Shown here piece after piece: positions 35,177 through 47,730 of a stretch of DNA of 64,000 nucleotides. Under the pieces are notes generated by a model. That model saw only the letters and a program-made list of their open reading frames with translations, made no database searches and was not told the DNA's origin. The DNA lies in assembly GCA_014904845.1 (NCBI GenBank), contig MU119206.1, positions 372,001-436,000 on the forward strand, read 5' to 3'. Made by a program: the position numbers and the translations under genes. Origin of the DNA: Acephala macrosclerotiorum. Its lineage: Eukaryota; Ascomycota; Leotiomycetes; Helotiales; Mollisiaceae. Every line of letters begins with the position of its first letter. Position 1 is the first letter of the stretch.

Positions 35177-35574
35177 ATAATGATGAGCACCTTTATGCAA
35201 TCGACCTTCTCCTGCATATACGGTACCCGTCGAATCTCACACCCGAGCAATCAAGATTCATCATGGACGTAGCCTTCCGGGTCTGCCAGCCTATCATCGT
35301 CTCCAATAAAATCATTAGCTTGTTGCTGCTCTCCTCCCTTCGATATCCAACCTCCCTTGAAGCAACTCTTCACGTCAAATATCGAACGTAGCTCTGAGAA
35401 AGCGCGAGGACATCCTTCGACTGACCGTATGGGATTCTGATTGGGCGATAGGGCCTTCGCACGGCTTCATACGAGCTTTCGATATTACTGACGGTGTGGC
35501 TAAATTTCCCGCGGCCGTCAACGTTCTGCAAAACCTAAAGCACACCTTCGATATGTTCCAGATCTTTACGACTT
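35177..35574 (+). pseudogene. Degenerate coding fragment, family not recognised
   Basis: Immediately right of the MITE, plus-strand frames read as protein-like sequence but break. One part is NNDEHLYAIDLLLHIRYPSN with ESRFIMDVAFRVCQP-like continuation. After a stop at about 35390 another frame reads ILRLTVWDSDWAIGPSHGF and FDITDGVAKFPAAVNVLQN up to a stop near 35574. I do not recognise the family. The composition and length of these stretches suggest an old gene rather than chance. Confidence 0.35.
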
Positions 35575-37866
35575 GAAAGATAGACTTACGTATGAGAAAT
35601 GAATTGCGAAGCAGAATCGATATATGAGGACTGCTGGCGAAAATTTCCTTCACACAACATCCGAGTACGAATCAAGTCCGGGAAAGCAAGGACGCAATGG
35701 CCAACTTCTGCGGAAGCTTCAACGATATGTTTTTGCCCCTAAGAATGTGCCGAGGATCAAGATGAGACGTGGTGCTCATATAGAAATACTCAATCTGCTC
35801 ATTGGACGCTTGATTCTGCGTAAGCCGAACGTTGCTTGGGTTAAAACTATTGTCTATTAGAAGCCAGAGACGTCGTCTAGGATACTGAACAAGATATCGC
35901 CAAAATCCTATGCACGACACCCCGAAGAACCTCAATATCCGGAGCCGATCGACGTGCCGCCAGAAAATATACGTCCAGTCGACGTGCAGTTCCAAGCACA
36001 GGCGTGAAGGCCATGGGGCAACAAATGGTCGCTTTAAATTGATTGCAAGGGTGATTGAGGTTTGCTTTCGCAAAGCTGAAACAGTCGCGAATTTGGGAAC
36101 CACCGGATACAGAAGCCAGGCTCCAAGACTCGAAAGTGCTCAAAACGAGCATCAACATGGTATACAGCACTTGTCGCATTGATTGCTGAGATGGATTACA
36201 GAACTTTGAGAGAAGCATTGAAGAATCTAGTTGCTCGGTAAGCTTAGTAAGTGGGGCTTTTACAAGTTGATATCTTACGCTTCTATTGTCTGGCCTTTTC
36301 TGGCGAATTTTTGTGGGTCACTTGTTGTAATATTATTGTCGGACTCCATTAGACTTTGCAGTTCTCCTGCTCTCCAGCTGACCCAATTCGGGTCAACCTA
36401 GAAGTTTAGATAATCGTCGGTACCTCCGTTGACCCCCTCCCCATACTCCGAAGGATACACGAAGCAAAAGAAGGCACCGGCGATTACTAGATAACCGCGG
36501 AATTATTTTTCAAGCCAGCCGCCAAAATATACGGCTAGTGCAAGGGCTCCTAGAAAAGTCGTCCAAACCCTGATCTAGTTCCGAGGTTCCACTCCGCCAA
36601 GGATTTCCTCCAAGATTCTCACGGCGGCGGCGGAGTTCTAGGACAATTCCCGGAGGATTTTGAGACATGATGAGTCCGAATATCTGGAAGTCTGGCCTCC
36701 TGATACGGCGAATAATGGAAGGGCGGGGCCATATCATTCCGCGGTGGGCATCAAGAGACCAGAGGAGAACGTCGTTGTCAGAGCCCTGAAGGATCAGGGA
36801 CAATATCGTGACGAACCGAGAGTATGGGAACAAGGACCTCTTGGAGGTGGACTTGATTAGCCTTTCGTTGACAACTAGCCCCTTGAGTGGCATGCAAAGA
36901 TCCCGTCCCTGTGCCGCTGACGAGGATGCCGAAAATATGGGGCAATGGCTCCCGAAGTCGAAGAACAGCTTCTGGGGAAAGCTTTAGCCAATCTGTTCAA
37001 ATATGAAGTTTGAAGACTGACGAGCACCACATCTCGACCTCCTAAGCCATCTCGAGAGAATCTTCTAGTACCTAGGTATTATTAGCTTAGCAGATCCTTT
37101 ATATTTTTTTTCTCATGCAATTTGACGAATAAAATGTGTCCTATCCGATGAGCGTGGATCAAGAAAGTTTTTAAGCAATGATGAGGGGTGCGTTGTGTAG
37201 AGTAGCGATAGTAGCGATGGTCACAGAATCTCGTCTTAGCTCATCTAGGCATATGCATACGAAAACTTCTCTTCATTTCTTCATCATCCCAAACCTCAGA
37301 AGTGCAAGACATACTACGATCTCATGGAGTTCCTCTCCTTACCCTTTTTTGCATGCGTGAAATGCCGCTCCCGTTCGAATGTCAGCTAATTCGAAATCTA
37401 GAGAATCATACCATTTCTGTTCGATCGATACCCTTACGTCACAGCAAACTGCTAGGGCTATTGATTTTCTTGCGGATTCTGGGAGGATTTTGAGACGGGT
37501 TTGGGTAAGCGAGGTGAAGGAAAGGGGTAAAGTTTCCTCGCTTGTCGAGCAACATTTCAATAATATGAAGGCTGTGGTTTGTTTATGGGTTTAGAAGCGT
37601 TCTACTTGCGAGGAGAGGCTTAGCATCGAGTGGGGGAAGGCGTGAGAAGGAGGTTGGTGCATGAACAATGGAAAGCTACTCTCAAAAACATCTCATAGCA
37701 TAACAATGGAGGGTTTCTCTACTCAAAAGAGCATGATGGTATTCGATTCCATGATATGTTTCACGGGAAATATTTCATTATCAACAAAATTTCTATCTCT
37801 GAAATATCTACATGACCCCGAGGTCCTTCGATCTCTTGAAACTTTTTCGCATCTTGCTATTTGCTC
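35575..37866. other. Intergenic, about 2.3 kb, no gene recognised
   Basis: Open frames up to 143 codons occur on the minus strand (35672-36103, 35877-36218, 36510-36893) and a 71-codon frame on plus (37379-37594). None has motifs, a consistent splice structure or family resemblance. Confidence 0.4.
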
Positions 37867-39932
37867 TCAAAGCCCGGGAACCTTCTTATCCAACTTGAAC
37901 TTAAAATCCCTCAGCCCCTTTACACCAACATCAACCTTAAACACCGCTCCTGCATACGGCTTCCCCTTCTTATCATCTGCAGTCGTAACCCACAGCTCCG
38001 TCCCAACAAACACCGGACAAGTAATCGCACTTGTCGGATACTTAATCTCCCCCCTTACTACTCCCCTCCCACCCTCATCAACAATCTTCAACACCCTACT
38101 CTCCCCATAAATTGCCTGCCAAATATTCCCCTCGGCATCCATCTTAAATCCATCCGGATTCCCACTCCCATCATGCTCCCACCAGACTCTTTCATTGGAC
38201 AAATCGCCAGTGGAATTATCGTAGTCAAAAGCAAAGATTTTCTTTTCGGTGGAATGCACGAAGTACTGAGTTTTCTGATCAGAGGACCACCCTATTCCGT
38301 TGGGGATCGTGAGGAAAGGGCGGATAGTGTGGCGGGACAGGTCGGAGTTGAAACGAAAGAGGGTACCTAGAATGCTCATGCAGATTAGTATCCTTTTTTT
38401 TCTTCTTTTCTTGCTTGTATTTTTGCTTGCATTGCATGCATATACGATATAAAAACAAGAAAGAAAGGCAATGGAAGGAACGAGGGATGTCATTTTCCCC
38501 AAGAGCCCGCGCTCTTCAAGGCGCCAACCGCGGTTGTGACATGAGATTGCTACCGGTAAAAGCGTCTCGGTAGATTTTGGCTCGCAAGATCCTCTAGGCT
38601 TAGAAGCTGCATGTATGACTTTCTTTTCAGCCCAACGCCGATGTTGGCCGTCAGAAGAAAAGCCGCTGGACCCTTCATTCATCACGTGAAATTGTCTTGA
38701 CTCGACGCTTTGATCGTATAGCCCTTCTCCCTTCCTCCATATTCCTTTTGCTTAAAAGCAACAACGGAAAGGTTCGAATCGAAACCCACAGCTATGATCA
38801 AGGGAATTCTCCGAGCATCAGACACAACTTAGTCCCTATCACGCGATTTTATTTTCCTGTTTCTCGGCCACTCGGCATCATTTGAGACAGGAAAAAATAA
38901 TAGATCAGACTGAGCATCAAATCGGAGAAAAATGAAACGTAACGCCAAAGATTTAGTAAGGCCTTGTCATCTCCAACTCACGACTCGGAATTAGAAGCAA
39001 GTCAGAAAGAGAGGAACGATGGAACCAAACCCAACGGCCAACCCCGCTTCTGCCCAGCTCAGCCCCGCTCTTCAGTCCAGTTCTTAAGGCTCGATTTGAG
39101 GTGATACAAGTCTTGGGCATGTGAAAGAAGAAGAGAGGTTAGACGCACCCTCAGCCTGTGGCTCGCCAACATGAAAATCGTTCATTGTTCCGATCCAGAA
39201 CCTGCCCCGAGGATCCACTGCTCCATCGTTACTCCTCAGCCTATCGTCCTTCTCCTCGCTATCATAAAATCTCTTGAGGAGCTCATATTTCCCTGTCTCT
39301 CGATCGAGGATATAGACACCGCTTTTGCCGCCAACGAGAATCTTTTTGGAGGAGTCGACGCCTCCGATGTCAGCTGTTACACCGACGGGCATGTCCAATT
39401 GCAAGGTCTTGAGAGATGAAGGGCCCTGAGTGAGAGAGACTGTGTGAAGGCGCTTGTTGATGATGTCCACAAAACGGATAGTGTTGGTTGCAGCTTCGTA
39501 GAATGGAGCCTCACCGAGCCCGCATTTGATGTCTAACCACGGTTCTGTCACCGTCCATCTTTGAAAATTTGACATAATTTCTGGCTTGGGCGGGGGAGAG
39601 AAGAAAGAAATGAACCAATTCCACCAGGAGACGATTCTCGAGGTCGTCTTCTGGCTGGATGAGGTTTTCATGTCGTTTTGGTGGGGTACCGGTAACGGCA
39701 TGGTGGGGGAGCAAATGAATGACGTTTGGCGCGGCGGAAGCGGGAGGCGGAGAACAACGAAGATATTCCGATGCACGCAACGCACCGGGACTTCAAAAAC
39801 AACAGAACTGCGGGTTTTGCAATGATATAAAACGATAATGATGGCACGTAAAAATATACAAGCAACGGAAGATATGAAAAAGTCTCCCTTTGAGATGAGG
39901 CTCAGGCTGTCCTTATGAAGCGTGCTCGCCAT
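37867..39932 (-). CDS. SMP-30 / gluconolactonase-like beta-propeller protein
   Basis: Two exons, 39932-39149 and 38366-37867, 1284 nt (427 aa), phase 1 joined. The SMP-30 core starts at the Met codon 39575 (MSNFQRWTVTEPWLDIKCGLGEAPFYE) and gives 308 aa, the normal family size. The frame stays open to the ATG at 39932, adding 119 residues with one hydrophobic stretch, so the start is uncertain. Metal and catalytic positions expected for the six-bladed propeller are visible: Glu in LGEAPFYE, Asn in SNDGAVDPRGRFWIGTM, Asn in IPNGIGWSSD and Asp in GNPDGFKMDAEGNIW. The family hydrolyses lactones of sugar acids or other esters. The intron is 782 bp, far longer than others here, and holds no obvious gene. 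Confidence 0.85.
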
Positions 39933-42900
39933 ACTTGAGTATATTTATTCCGCTTCCATGAGGCACCTTCGGCCGACGGGCCTTGCTTCCGCTCTATCTC
40001 GCAATTCCGAAAACATCTTCTTATAGAAGTTTGCTAGATGTATGGTAGCATTATTTGTGCTCTTTAGATGTTGGCCCTGTGGCTTTATTCTCTGGATGTT
40101 GTGGATAAATGGCGTATAGGCTGTATGAGTGTACGGGTAGGAGGATATGAAGCTCTCAATGCCTTTTGCCCTGTGCCTCATCACTCCTTCCGTGTGAGAC
40201 TGCTGACATTGGCCCAAGCTGCTGAATGGTCTGGCGAAACCCGTCGTCTCTTTCGAACTCTTCTCTGGGTGTTCGCGATTTCCTTCTTTTGAGTCGTTCT
40301 AATTAATGCCTTCAGAAACTCTCGAAGTCTGACGACTGTGAACTCGCACGATCGCGAGAATATTGTGTGCACCCAAACTGAACATAGGGAATCGACTTCT
40401 ATGCACAGTGTAAACAATCAAGAGCTTCTTGAGTATCAAAGATATAAGTATGTGGTTAACATCGCCAGGGCGTACTTGGCAACTGTATGCATGCATGGGA
40501 GTTTTCTCCGTCTCTCTTTTTGCAGGCAACTTTTCCATGTCTGAAATTGACTTCAAATGATCACGCATAGAGTTTTGCAAAGTGTCGCCATCGTTGAACC
40601 CTGAACTGGATGGGTTCTCCCGTCTTGGCAGGACATAGATCATGGCGACCTCTTAGACGAGGTGTTTCCTTGGACAGTCGCGGAATTAGAGTTTTATAAT
40701 GCTGCCGAGGCGCAAGCTCACAACCGTCGCTGGGTTCCTGCAACAACTTCTTGATCCGTGCCTGAGCTAGTCGTGCTAAACTTGATGAAACTGGTCAGAC
40801 GGAAAGTAGAGTTTCTGATTGCTAGCTGAACTTGAGGGATGATCAGGTAAAGCAAAGGAAATGGAGAGACTATGCTCACCTCGAGGAGGGAAGCTCCAAA
40901 CCTGCTTGAATCTTGGATTGTTCCTGCAGCCCTAAGGTCAATGCTTTTCCCGTGAGGCTGACTAGTTGGCTTCCCAGGTTTTTGTTCCGAATCACTCTGC
41001 AGGAGATCCTCCTCACCGCTTGCTGACCGACTCTTGTGAAGCTGAATTATGCACCATAGCACCATCTGGATTTCTAGGTGTCACTTTGGCCATGACAACT
41101 CCCAGACCGCTCAACTGTGCGTTGAATCTACGGAGGTAGGATTCCACTCACCGCAACTCGAATCCACACTGCTGCTTGTAACGGACTTCGAGTCCAGGAT
41201 GTCGTATGCACCTCAAGATGGCACGTGCATAACAATCACCTGCTTAAGCGCGCCAGCGCCATCTCATCACATCACGTCAATCACCCCAATGTGCGCAAGA
41301 ACGCCTCAGCACAATTCGAAACAACCAGGTCCTGGATGGGTGCTTGCCGAACGCTGCCCGGCATTCAAAGTTTGACACGGAGTTTGGTGATAGTAGCGCC
41401 TTCATGCGTGTGCCGGTTTCTGATATTATCTTGTACCACGTGATAAACGGGGGAGGTTGGGCTTGTGCTCAGGAGCCATGCTTACAGGGCACGCATTGAT
41501 GTTATCACGACCAATCCGGAAGTTTCTGTGTGTTCTTGTGCTTCCCCATGGAGCTTTTGGGACAGGATATGTAGAGACATTCGTATGAGTGCTTCTTGTG
41601 TGATATGCGGAACTGGTTGTGTCAGCAGCGGCGGGAACTCGGGCTTGGGCATTTGCTTCTTCGTTTCGCAACGGCTGGTAGAGGGAAGTGGCGTGGCTCC
41701 TTTCCTAATTGAGGATCCTGAAGTTGAGTTTCGATGGGCAGCTGTCCTAACCTAGCCAAGACGAGTGATATGCAGGTATCACGGGCGGTGGTTTGTTCCC
41801 GGCGCTCGAACCGCTTCTCAGCCTGGTTGATGTCCAGCACCGGAACTCTGTTTTTGCACTCCTAGCGAGTTTGACTTTCGTCATCCAGCCTTATCTCAAT
41901 TGTGGTGGTTTGCTTCCAGTGAATATGGGTTTGAAGAACGTCTGCCTTCCTAGCCGCACACATGATTCAAATGATATGCGCTTTCTTAATTGAGTCTCAT
42001 GCGGCAGCTGTTCGGTGCGGGGATACAGTAAGGACGTGGGATGATGCAGGGTGGGAGAGCCAATGGTTGGATGTGCGTCCGTCGTCCCATCTTCTGTCTC
42101 GTTGCCTCGTTTTTCTCGTGGGATCTTGGAAATGTAGACTGCCGATTGGGATGGTTCGCCTCGTTCCCGTGCGACAACTTCCGATAAATTACGAGGCTTG
42201 CTTGCCCGCTGCGTTGATGATCCTGATGAAATGATGATGCGCTTCTCGCCTTGCATTGACCAGACGCTCGGACAAGCGCTTTATTTCCAACACCAAGGTC
42301 CAGATCACTTATTCCCTAAATGAGCAATTCGACTCTGTAGCACGACGTCGCACAGCGCACGAAGATGGTCCCGATATCTCGTTGGGCTGTAACCTTATTG
42401 ATTCGAACTCCGAAGATGCAAAGCTATCGTCGAGGAAGGAATGGCGAGAAACCTAGACATCCAATTTCCATAATCTCTTTCTTGGAGGCCTAGCTAGATT
42501 CGATCCTCACGGCCATCCGGTAAACCGCGGCATGGTCCCGTTCGCTACCCTCAAGGCCGGCTCAAAGTTGGCCTGCCAAGCACCCAGGTCCGCTGTTTGA
42601 GAACGAACTGAACGGTGCTCGGGAATGGTGATCCTTGTCGCCCCGGAGAGAGGCGTGAGATGGCCCAACAGTTTGGATGAGCTTACCCCTAGTGCTGTAG
42701 AGTACTAGTACGCGGATACCCAGACCAGAACCCAGCCCAGCCTAGCTTTTGCCTCTCTTGTCTTGAACCGCGCCGGAAGATTCGGATTTTGGAGCAGGAC
42801 GAGACGAAGTAGCAACACTTTCCCGGTCTCTTGCGCGAGGTAAGGAGGACCTGCTGCGGGACCTTGCGTAGCGAATCTGCCGCTGGTGGTGTGGTAGCTA

Positions 42901-45900
42901 TAATTATGAAGGCTCACAGACCCGAAAGGAGGGGACAGCTTCTTGATCCAAAGCGAGGTGGTGACGTGAGCTGTATAAGAGCCGCAATTATAGAGTCCCG
43001 AAGAAGAAGGAGACGAGAAAAGAAAGCGCGATTCCCATACCAGCTGCGGGCCGTCATCATCTCTGCATCAGTGCGCCGGCACAGGTGCTGCAGAAGACTG
43101 TGCGGTGGGGTGTGGTTCGTAACGTTCGTTTGAGTTTTGGAGGATGCATATAGCGAGTTCCAACGTTCCTAGCGATCCGGCTGCCTCAGGCAAGAGGCAC
43201 TGGCACTGGCACCGGCACGTTCACTCGGGCTCTACCTTCCTCATTCCTCATTCCTCGTTCCTCGCCGGATGCTCCCCTAGAACGAAGCACTAGGAACGTT
43301 GTTTCTCTACCCGTTTGTTAATGATCTTCAGCCTGCCCAGCCTGGACAGCCTCATTTCGTCCACCGCCTCGGTGAGTCCACATCCGGCCTCATACGCGCA
43401 GAATTCGCAAGGCGAAACTTTCTGTTGCCCTTGGTACGAGTAATTATTGGCATCCCATTTCCAGAGCCGGTTACTGGCCTTCTCCCAGATCCTGCTCCTG
43501 CTCCCATCGCGGGTACTCTTCCGAGCACTGCTTCCACCATCCCACCGGTTGCTAGCGGATGACTTCTTGGGCCGCAGGAAAAACATTACCAATGGCTGCT
43601 GCCGCTGCTCTGCAGTTGAACCATATGGCGCAGATAATCACCGACTTGAGACACAGCCACGTCCGCCACCGTGCTTTTGGGACTAACTTTTCCTTCAAGA
43701 GCCATGCGATGACGGCGCAACAGCGGCAGCCAGAAAGGTTGACGGTTGACATCTAACGACTGCACTGGTGCAAAGCTCGCTAGCACATTGTACTGTACAA
43801 TCGTACCAGGCTACAGTACTCTCACATGACCCCTATCACATCCTGTCAAATTTCATCACAGCTGGTGTTTCATGCTCGCTCCGACGTTGGTAGTATTCTG
43901 GTTTGTCGATCCACATCTCATCACGATCTTCATCTCGGACATTTCTCAGGTTTCTAGATGAGTCCGATGGATGACCAGAATAGAGTTGATGCAAATTGGG
44001 AGCAATGCGAACAGGATGGTTGCACCCGACCTCTGTTCCTTGATCAGCACCAAAAAGAGACCAAAGCCATCATGTGATGTGATCTACAGCATCAGGCATT
44101 GGGCCGCGATGCGCATTCCATGCCTTTCGTGTGCATAGAACATTCATTGGCGGAAGAAATTCCAAACGCCTCTTCAGCGGCACGGCGCGGTGTGCGACTC
44201 GTCGAACACCCTTTCAAACTCAGAGCTCAAAGATGCTTCTGGATCTCATCACTGGGTTCTCTGTGAGATTTTGGTGTTAAGATAATCTCGATCCCTCAAG
44301 GCTCAAGTCCTTCTACGAGGGAACGCGCGAGTGTTGATCCGGGGCCAAAGACTGAAGGGTAAAGATTACATACTCTGCCGGCCCGCTGGAAATCCAAATC
44401 GGAGTACCCTCCAGGATATCAAACTTATCAGTGCGCAGACGAACTACTGCAGCTCATCTTGCTGCCGCTCACCGGTGCTCTGGACGCTTACGAATAGTGG
44501 GTGGATATGTACAGAATGAGGCGTGGATCAAGCTCGAGCACGAGCACCAACAGTGGATAGCGGACATGGGCCGTACGAGTCTCTATGTTTATTCGAATTA
44601 GCCTCGCAACACCTGGAATGAGCAAGCAATATCATCAAGGCCTGAAGCAGGCCGAACGAGGCGGTCTCTGGTGGCAGAAGCAATAGGCGAGATGCTAACA
44701 AAAATATGCTCGGGACCGTGAAAATATTACAGAGGCGGGAGAAAGGTTTGCGGTGAGCAAAGGCTCTCCGACATCATTCTGCATATTGGTTCCTGTGATT
44801 TCCCCTGGAGCTGCCCTCCTTAAGTAACTTTGCATGGATCTAACCTGGGGTTTCTCGTGGATTGCTAGGATTAGGCAACTTAACTCTGGATGATGCGTCC
44901 GGGAAACCTTGTCAGTCGGAGTTGTTCAAAGACGACAAGGGATTTTGAGGCCAAAGGGAACAGCTCGTACAGGGCTGGAAATTGTAGAAGTCTCAGTTTC
45001 ACTCGGATGAAGTCTCATCCCCAGCCATTGGAAAAAGAACGCTTTCCGATGGGCAAAGCCAGTGTCGTTTCTGCTCCGAATGTCAAGCTAAACGATTATA
45101 ATGGCATTCCAATCCCGGGACCCTGTCCGCAAGCCCTTGGGGAAGGCCAAAGAACAAAAGAACCGTCAGCGATCCGGACATGCTTCCGTCGTCATTGGCC
45201 GAATCGACGACAGGCAACGGCGTGGAGAGAGTTCACCTTGGGAAGTTGAAGGACAAGCCGATGGCGCATTGGCAGACCGTTGGCTGCGAGTCAACTGCAA
45301 GAATTAAGAATTGCCAGGCAATATCATAGCCGCAGCCAAAAAGTCGATTGATCTCAGAGCAAGACTGCAGTTCCTCGCGTCTAGACGGTTATCTAGGCTT
45401 AGTTGGGATGGGATAGCTCTACCATTATCGTTCTTCCGTCTGTGACGAGTTACCAACCACAAAGATTCTTCCTGCAGGCTGCGGATAAACTACTGCACAG
45501 CGATACAGCACGAGTCAAATCAGATCACGCCCGCAATCTATCGTTCTGCAGGGCATGCATGGCAGCAACGCGAGCTCGGGAGCAGTGGGCAAGTCGCTAG
45601 TCTCACGGTAGCACGGGCGCACCACCAAAAAGCGCGACCGCCAGAACATTAACGACAGGCCCCCCTAGGCTTCTTAGTCTTTCAAATCCTAAACGCAATT
45701 CTTAAGTTAACGGGCACCCTGGCAGCTGTGGAGCATTCCATCTCTACCAAGAGGCTTTACTTAACTGTGAAGGGCATACCTCGAACCTAAAGGTACTGCA
45801 CACGAATGTCCACCTCGATTAGGGACTTCTTTTGCTTGAAGTGGGCTGAGCCTATCGACCTTCGGCGCGTTCCTTCGAACGGTTGCTAAGGAACCAGGCT

Positions 45901-47260
45901 GGTCGTGGCTTTCCCGAACGACGAGCAGGCAGCCTGCTAATAAAAATGGTACTGTACTGTAGCAGTGATCAAGTACGATCGTGAAGGTTCAGTGGAGGTG
46001 GTTCATCTCAGCAGACCCTGTACACCGCTTAGCACACGTAAAGTCAGTCGGGACCATGCGCTATTATTATGAGCTGCGCTGCGCTGCTGCGCTGGGTCTT
46101 GTACGGTCACTGGATCGCGTGCAGCGAGTGAGGACCTGTCAAAAGATGCGCCAATATCGAACCCTCACGGGCCCTCAGGCGGCATCATCGAGTATTGCGG
46201 TGTACCCGCTGCACTGTGCTCGAGTCTCTGCCAGCACCCAATCCCCATAATATAACGTGATGCGCCAGGGACATCGTACATCGCATATCGCGTATCCTGG
46301 CGGGCCAGTCCAGTCCAGCCGTATCGACATGGATGGAAGACGAACGCAGTGCTGGGAAGTCCCTATTGAGCGATCCTCGTTCGAACGTTCTTGGAGCGTC
46401 CTCCCTAAACTTCAAAAGGCACCAAACTTCCTGCACAAAGGCACCAGGGTCCTCTAACCTCGTTCCCTCTAGCACGGGCAGCCCTGGCCGCCATGTCAGG
46501 AATTTCTTTCGGCATGGTTCTTAGCACATATTTGGCCCCGGTACCTTGGCTTCGCTGCGACCACAGCTGCAGCCCCCAAGCACCCCAGCTTGCTTGTCTG
46601 GGACCCATTGGCCTGCTCGTACCCCGGTCAGGTATGATCTCTTCGGGCTGGTCGTGAAGGGGTCCCAAGTGTCTGTGGGTAACGGGCGTGGGACTGGGAG
46701 ACCAAAAAGCTTGGGGGCTCCCAAGTCAAGTCCCAATGCAACAGCATGTTGCTGGCTGGAGAAGCTTTGCTGCGTAGAGCTAAAAGCGTCATCACCAAAA
46801 CATCCGTCAGCCATCCACCGTCTGCATCTTTATGTACAGCCCGAGTCGCCATCAGCCTGTAGAAGTCGCGGCCGGAGAGCTTTTGTTTCTTACTCAGTCT
46901 ATTCGTCCGCCGCGACCAACCGCGAGCCATTACTGCACTTCAAGCTCATGAGTGGCTCGTCTGCCCCAAAAGCCCTCCCCACTTTGCGTATGTATTCCCA
47001 TCAGGGTCGCAATCATTCGCCCTCACTGGCTCTATTTGTCTTCCATGCGCAGTAACTGATGTCCAGTGACCGGCCTATAGTGAGCTGCTGCCTCTGCCTT
47101 GTTCGGCCACTTCGATTTATTGTCGAAACCGTCTCCTGTCTCCGACGTTGACTGCAACTTGCCTCCCCCAGAGACCGAAGCACCCCTGCCCAAACAACTC
47201 ACCACACAGGAGCAGCAAGAAACAATACATCAATAAGACTCGCCCGGCGCCACACAAGAC
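39933..47260. other. Gene-poor region of about 7.3 kb
   Basis: Neither strand carries a convincing gene. Open frames are at most about 170 codons (46546-47055, plus), overlap heavily on both strands and lack motifs. The right end should hold the bZIP promoter and 5' leader: a GTATGT donor near 46989 and a CTGATGTCCAG acceptor near 47066 could mark a leader intron. No terminal-repeat element or tRNA was found. Confidence 0.4.
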
Positions 47261-47730
47261 ATGTTCCGTGCTTGATGATTAAAACGAAATATACACGAGC
47301 TACCTGCTCAGAATAGCTCCCTGCTTTGACTATTCGAGTACCTTACCGCTTGCTGGGAAGCCTCATTGGCAAGCCCAAATATCTTAGTCGCTCTGGCTGT
47401 ACAAGGTCTTCTGAATCGCCTGACGAGCGAGAGTCAATCTTGCATTGCTTTTGCAAAAGAACCGCTGATATCGCCAAAACTAACGCGCTTCCCTGGACCT
47501 CAACCCTCAGCGGTGCTCGAAAAACGTCTTGCTGATTTTGTTTTCAAGCTTCACAGCTACCAGCAGAGTTGGGAAGATATTGGTGAACGTCAATGTCCCG
47601 GTCCTCGGGACCACATAGGGTTAGGGGATCAGGACTCGATGTCGCAGAGGCCTCCTGCGTCTCGTCCTGCATCTCGTTCGCCTCCCGATGGTCAAAGATT
47701 CATTCTACCACCAGTGCAGCTTCGAGATGA
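47261..47730 (+). promoter_or_regulatory. bZIP mRNA leader with three upstream ORFs
   Basis: Three AUGs precede the main start at 47639 on the same strand. uORF1 is 47261-47275 (five codons, MFRA stop). uORF2 is 47275-47316, its ATG overlapping the uORF1 stop as TGATG. uORF3 starts at 47593 in another frame and ends at 47730, running 92 bases past the bZIP start. Overlapping uORFs of this sort control stress bZIP proteins such as Gcn4/CPC1 and Hac1. Presence in the mRNA is assumed. Confidence 0.5.

Noticed and set aside
37661..38370. Plus-strand frames of 149 and 169 codons
   Set aside because: Antisense to the conserved second exon of the SMP-30 gene.
46185..47055. Overlapping open frames of 87-169 codons on both strands
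   Set aside because: Mutually overlapping, no motifs, no splice context; GC-rich composition explains the scarcity of stops.
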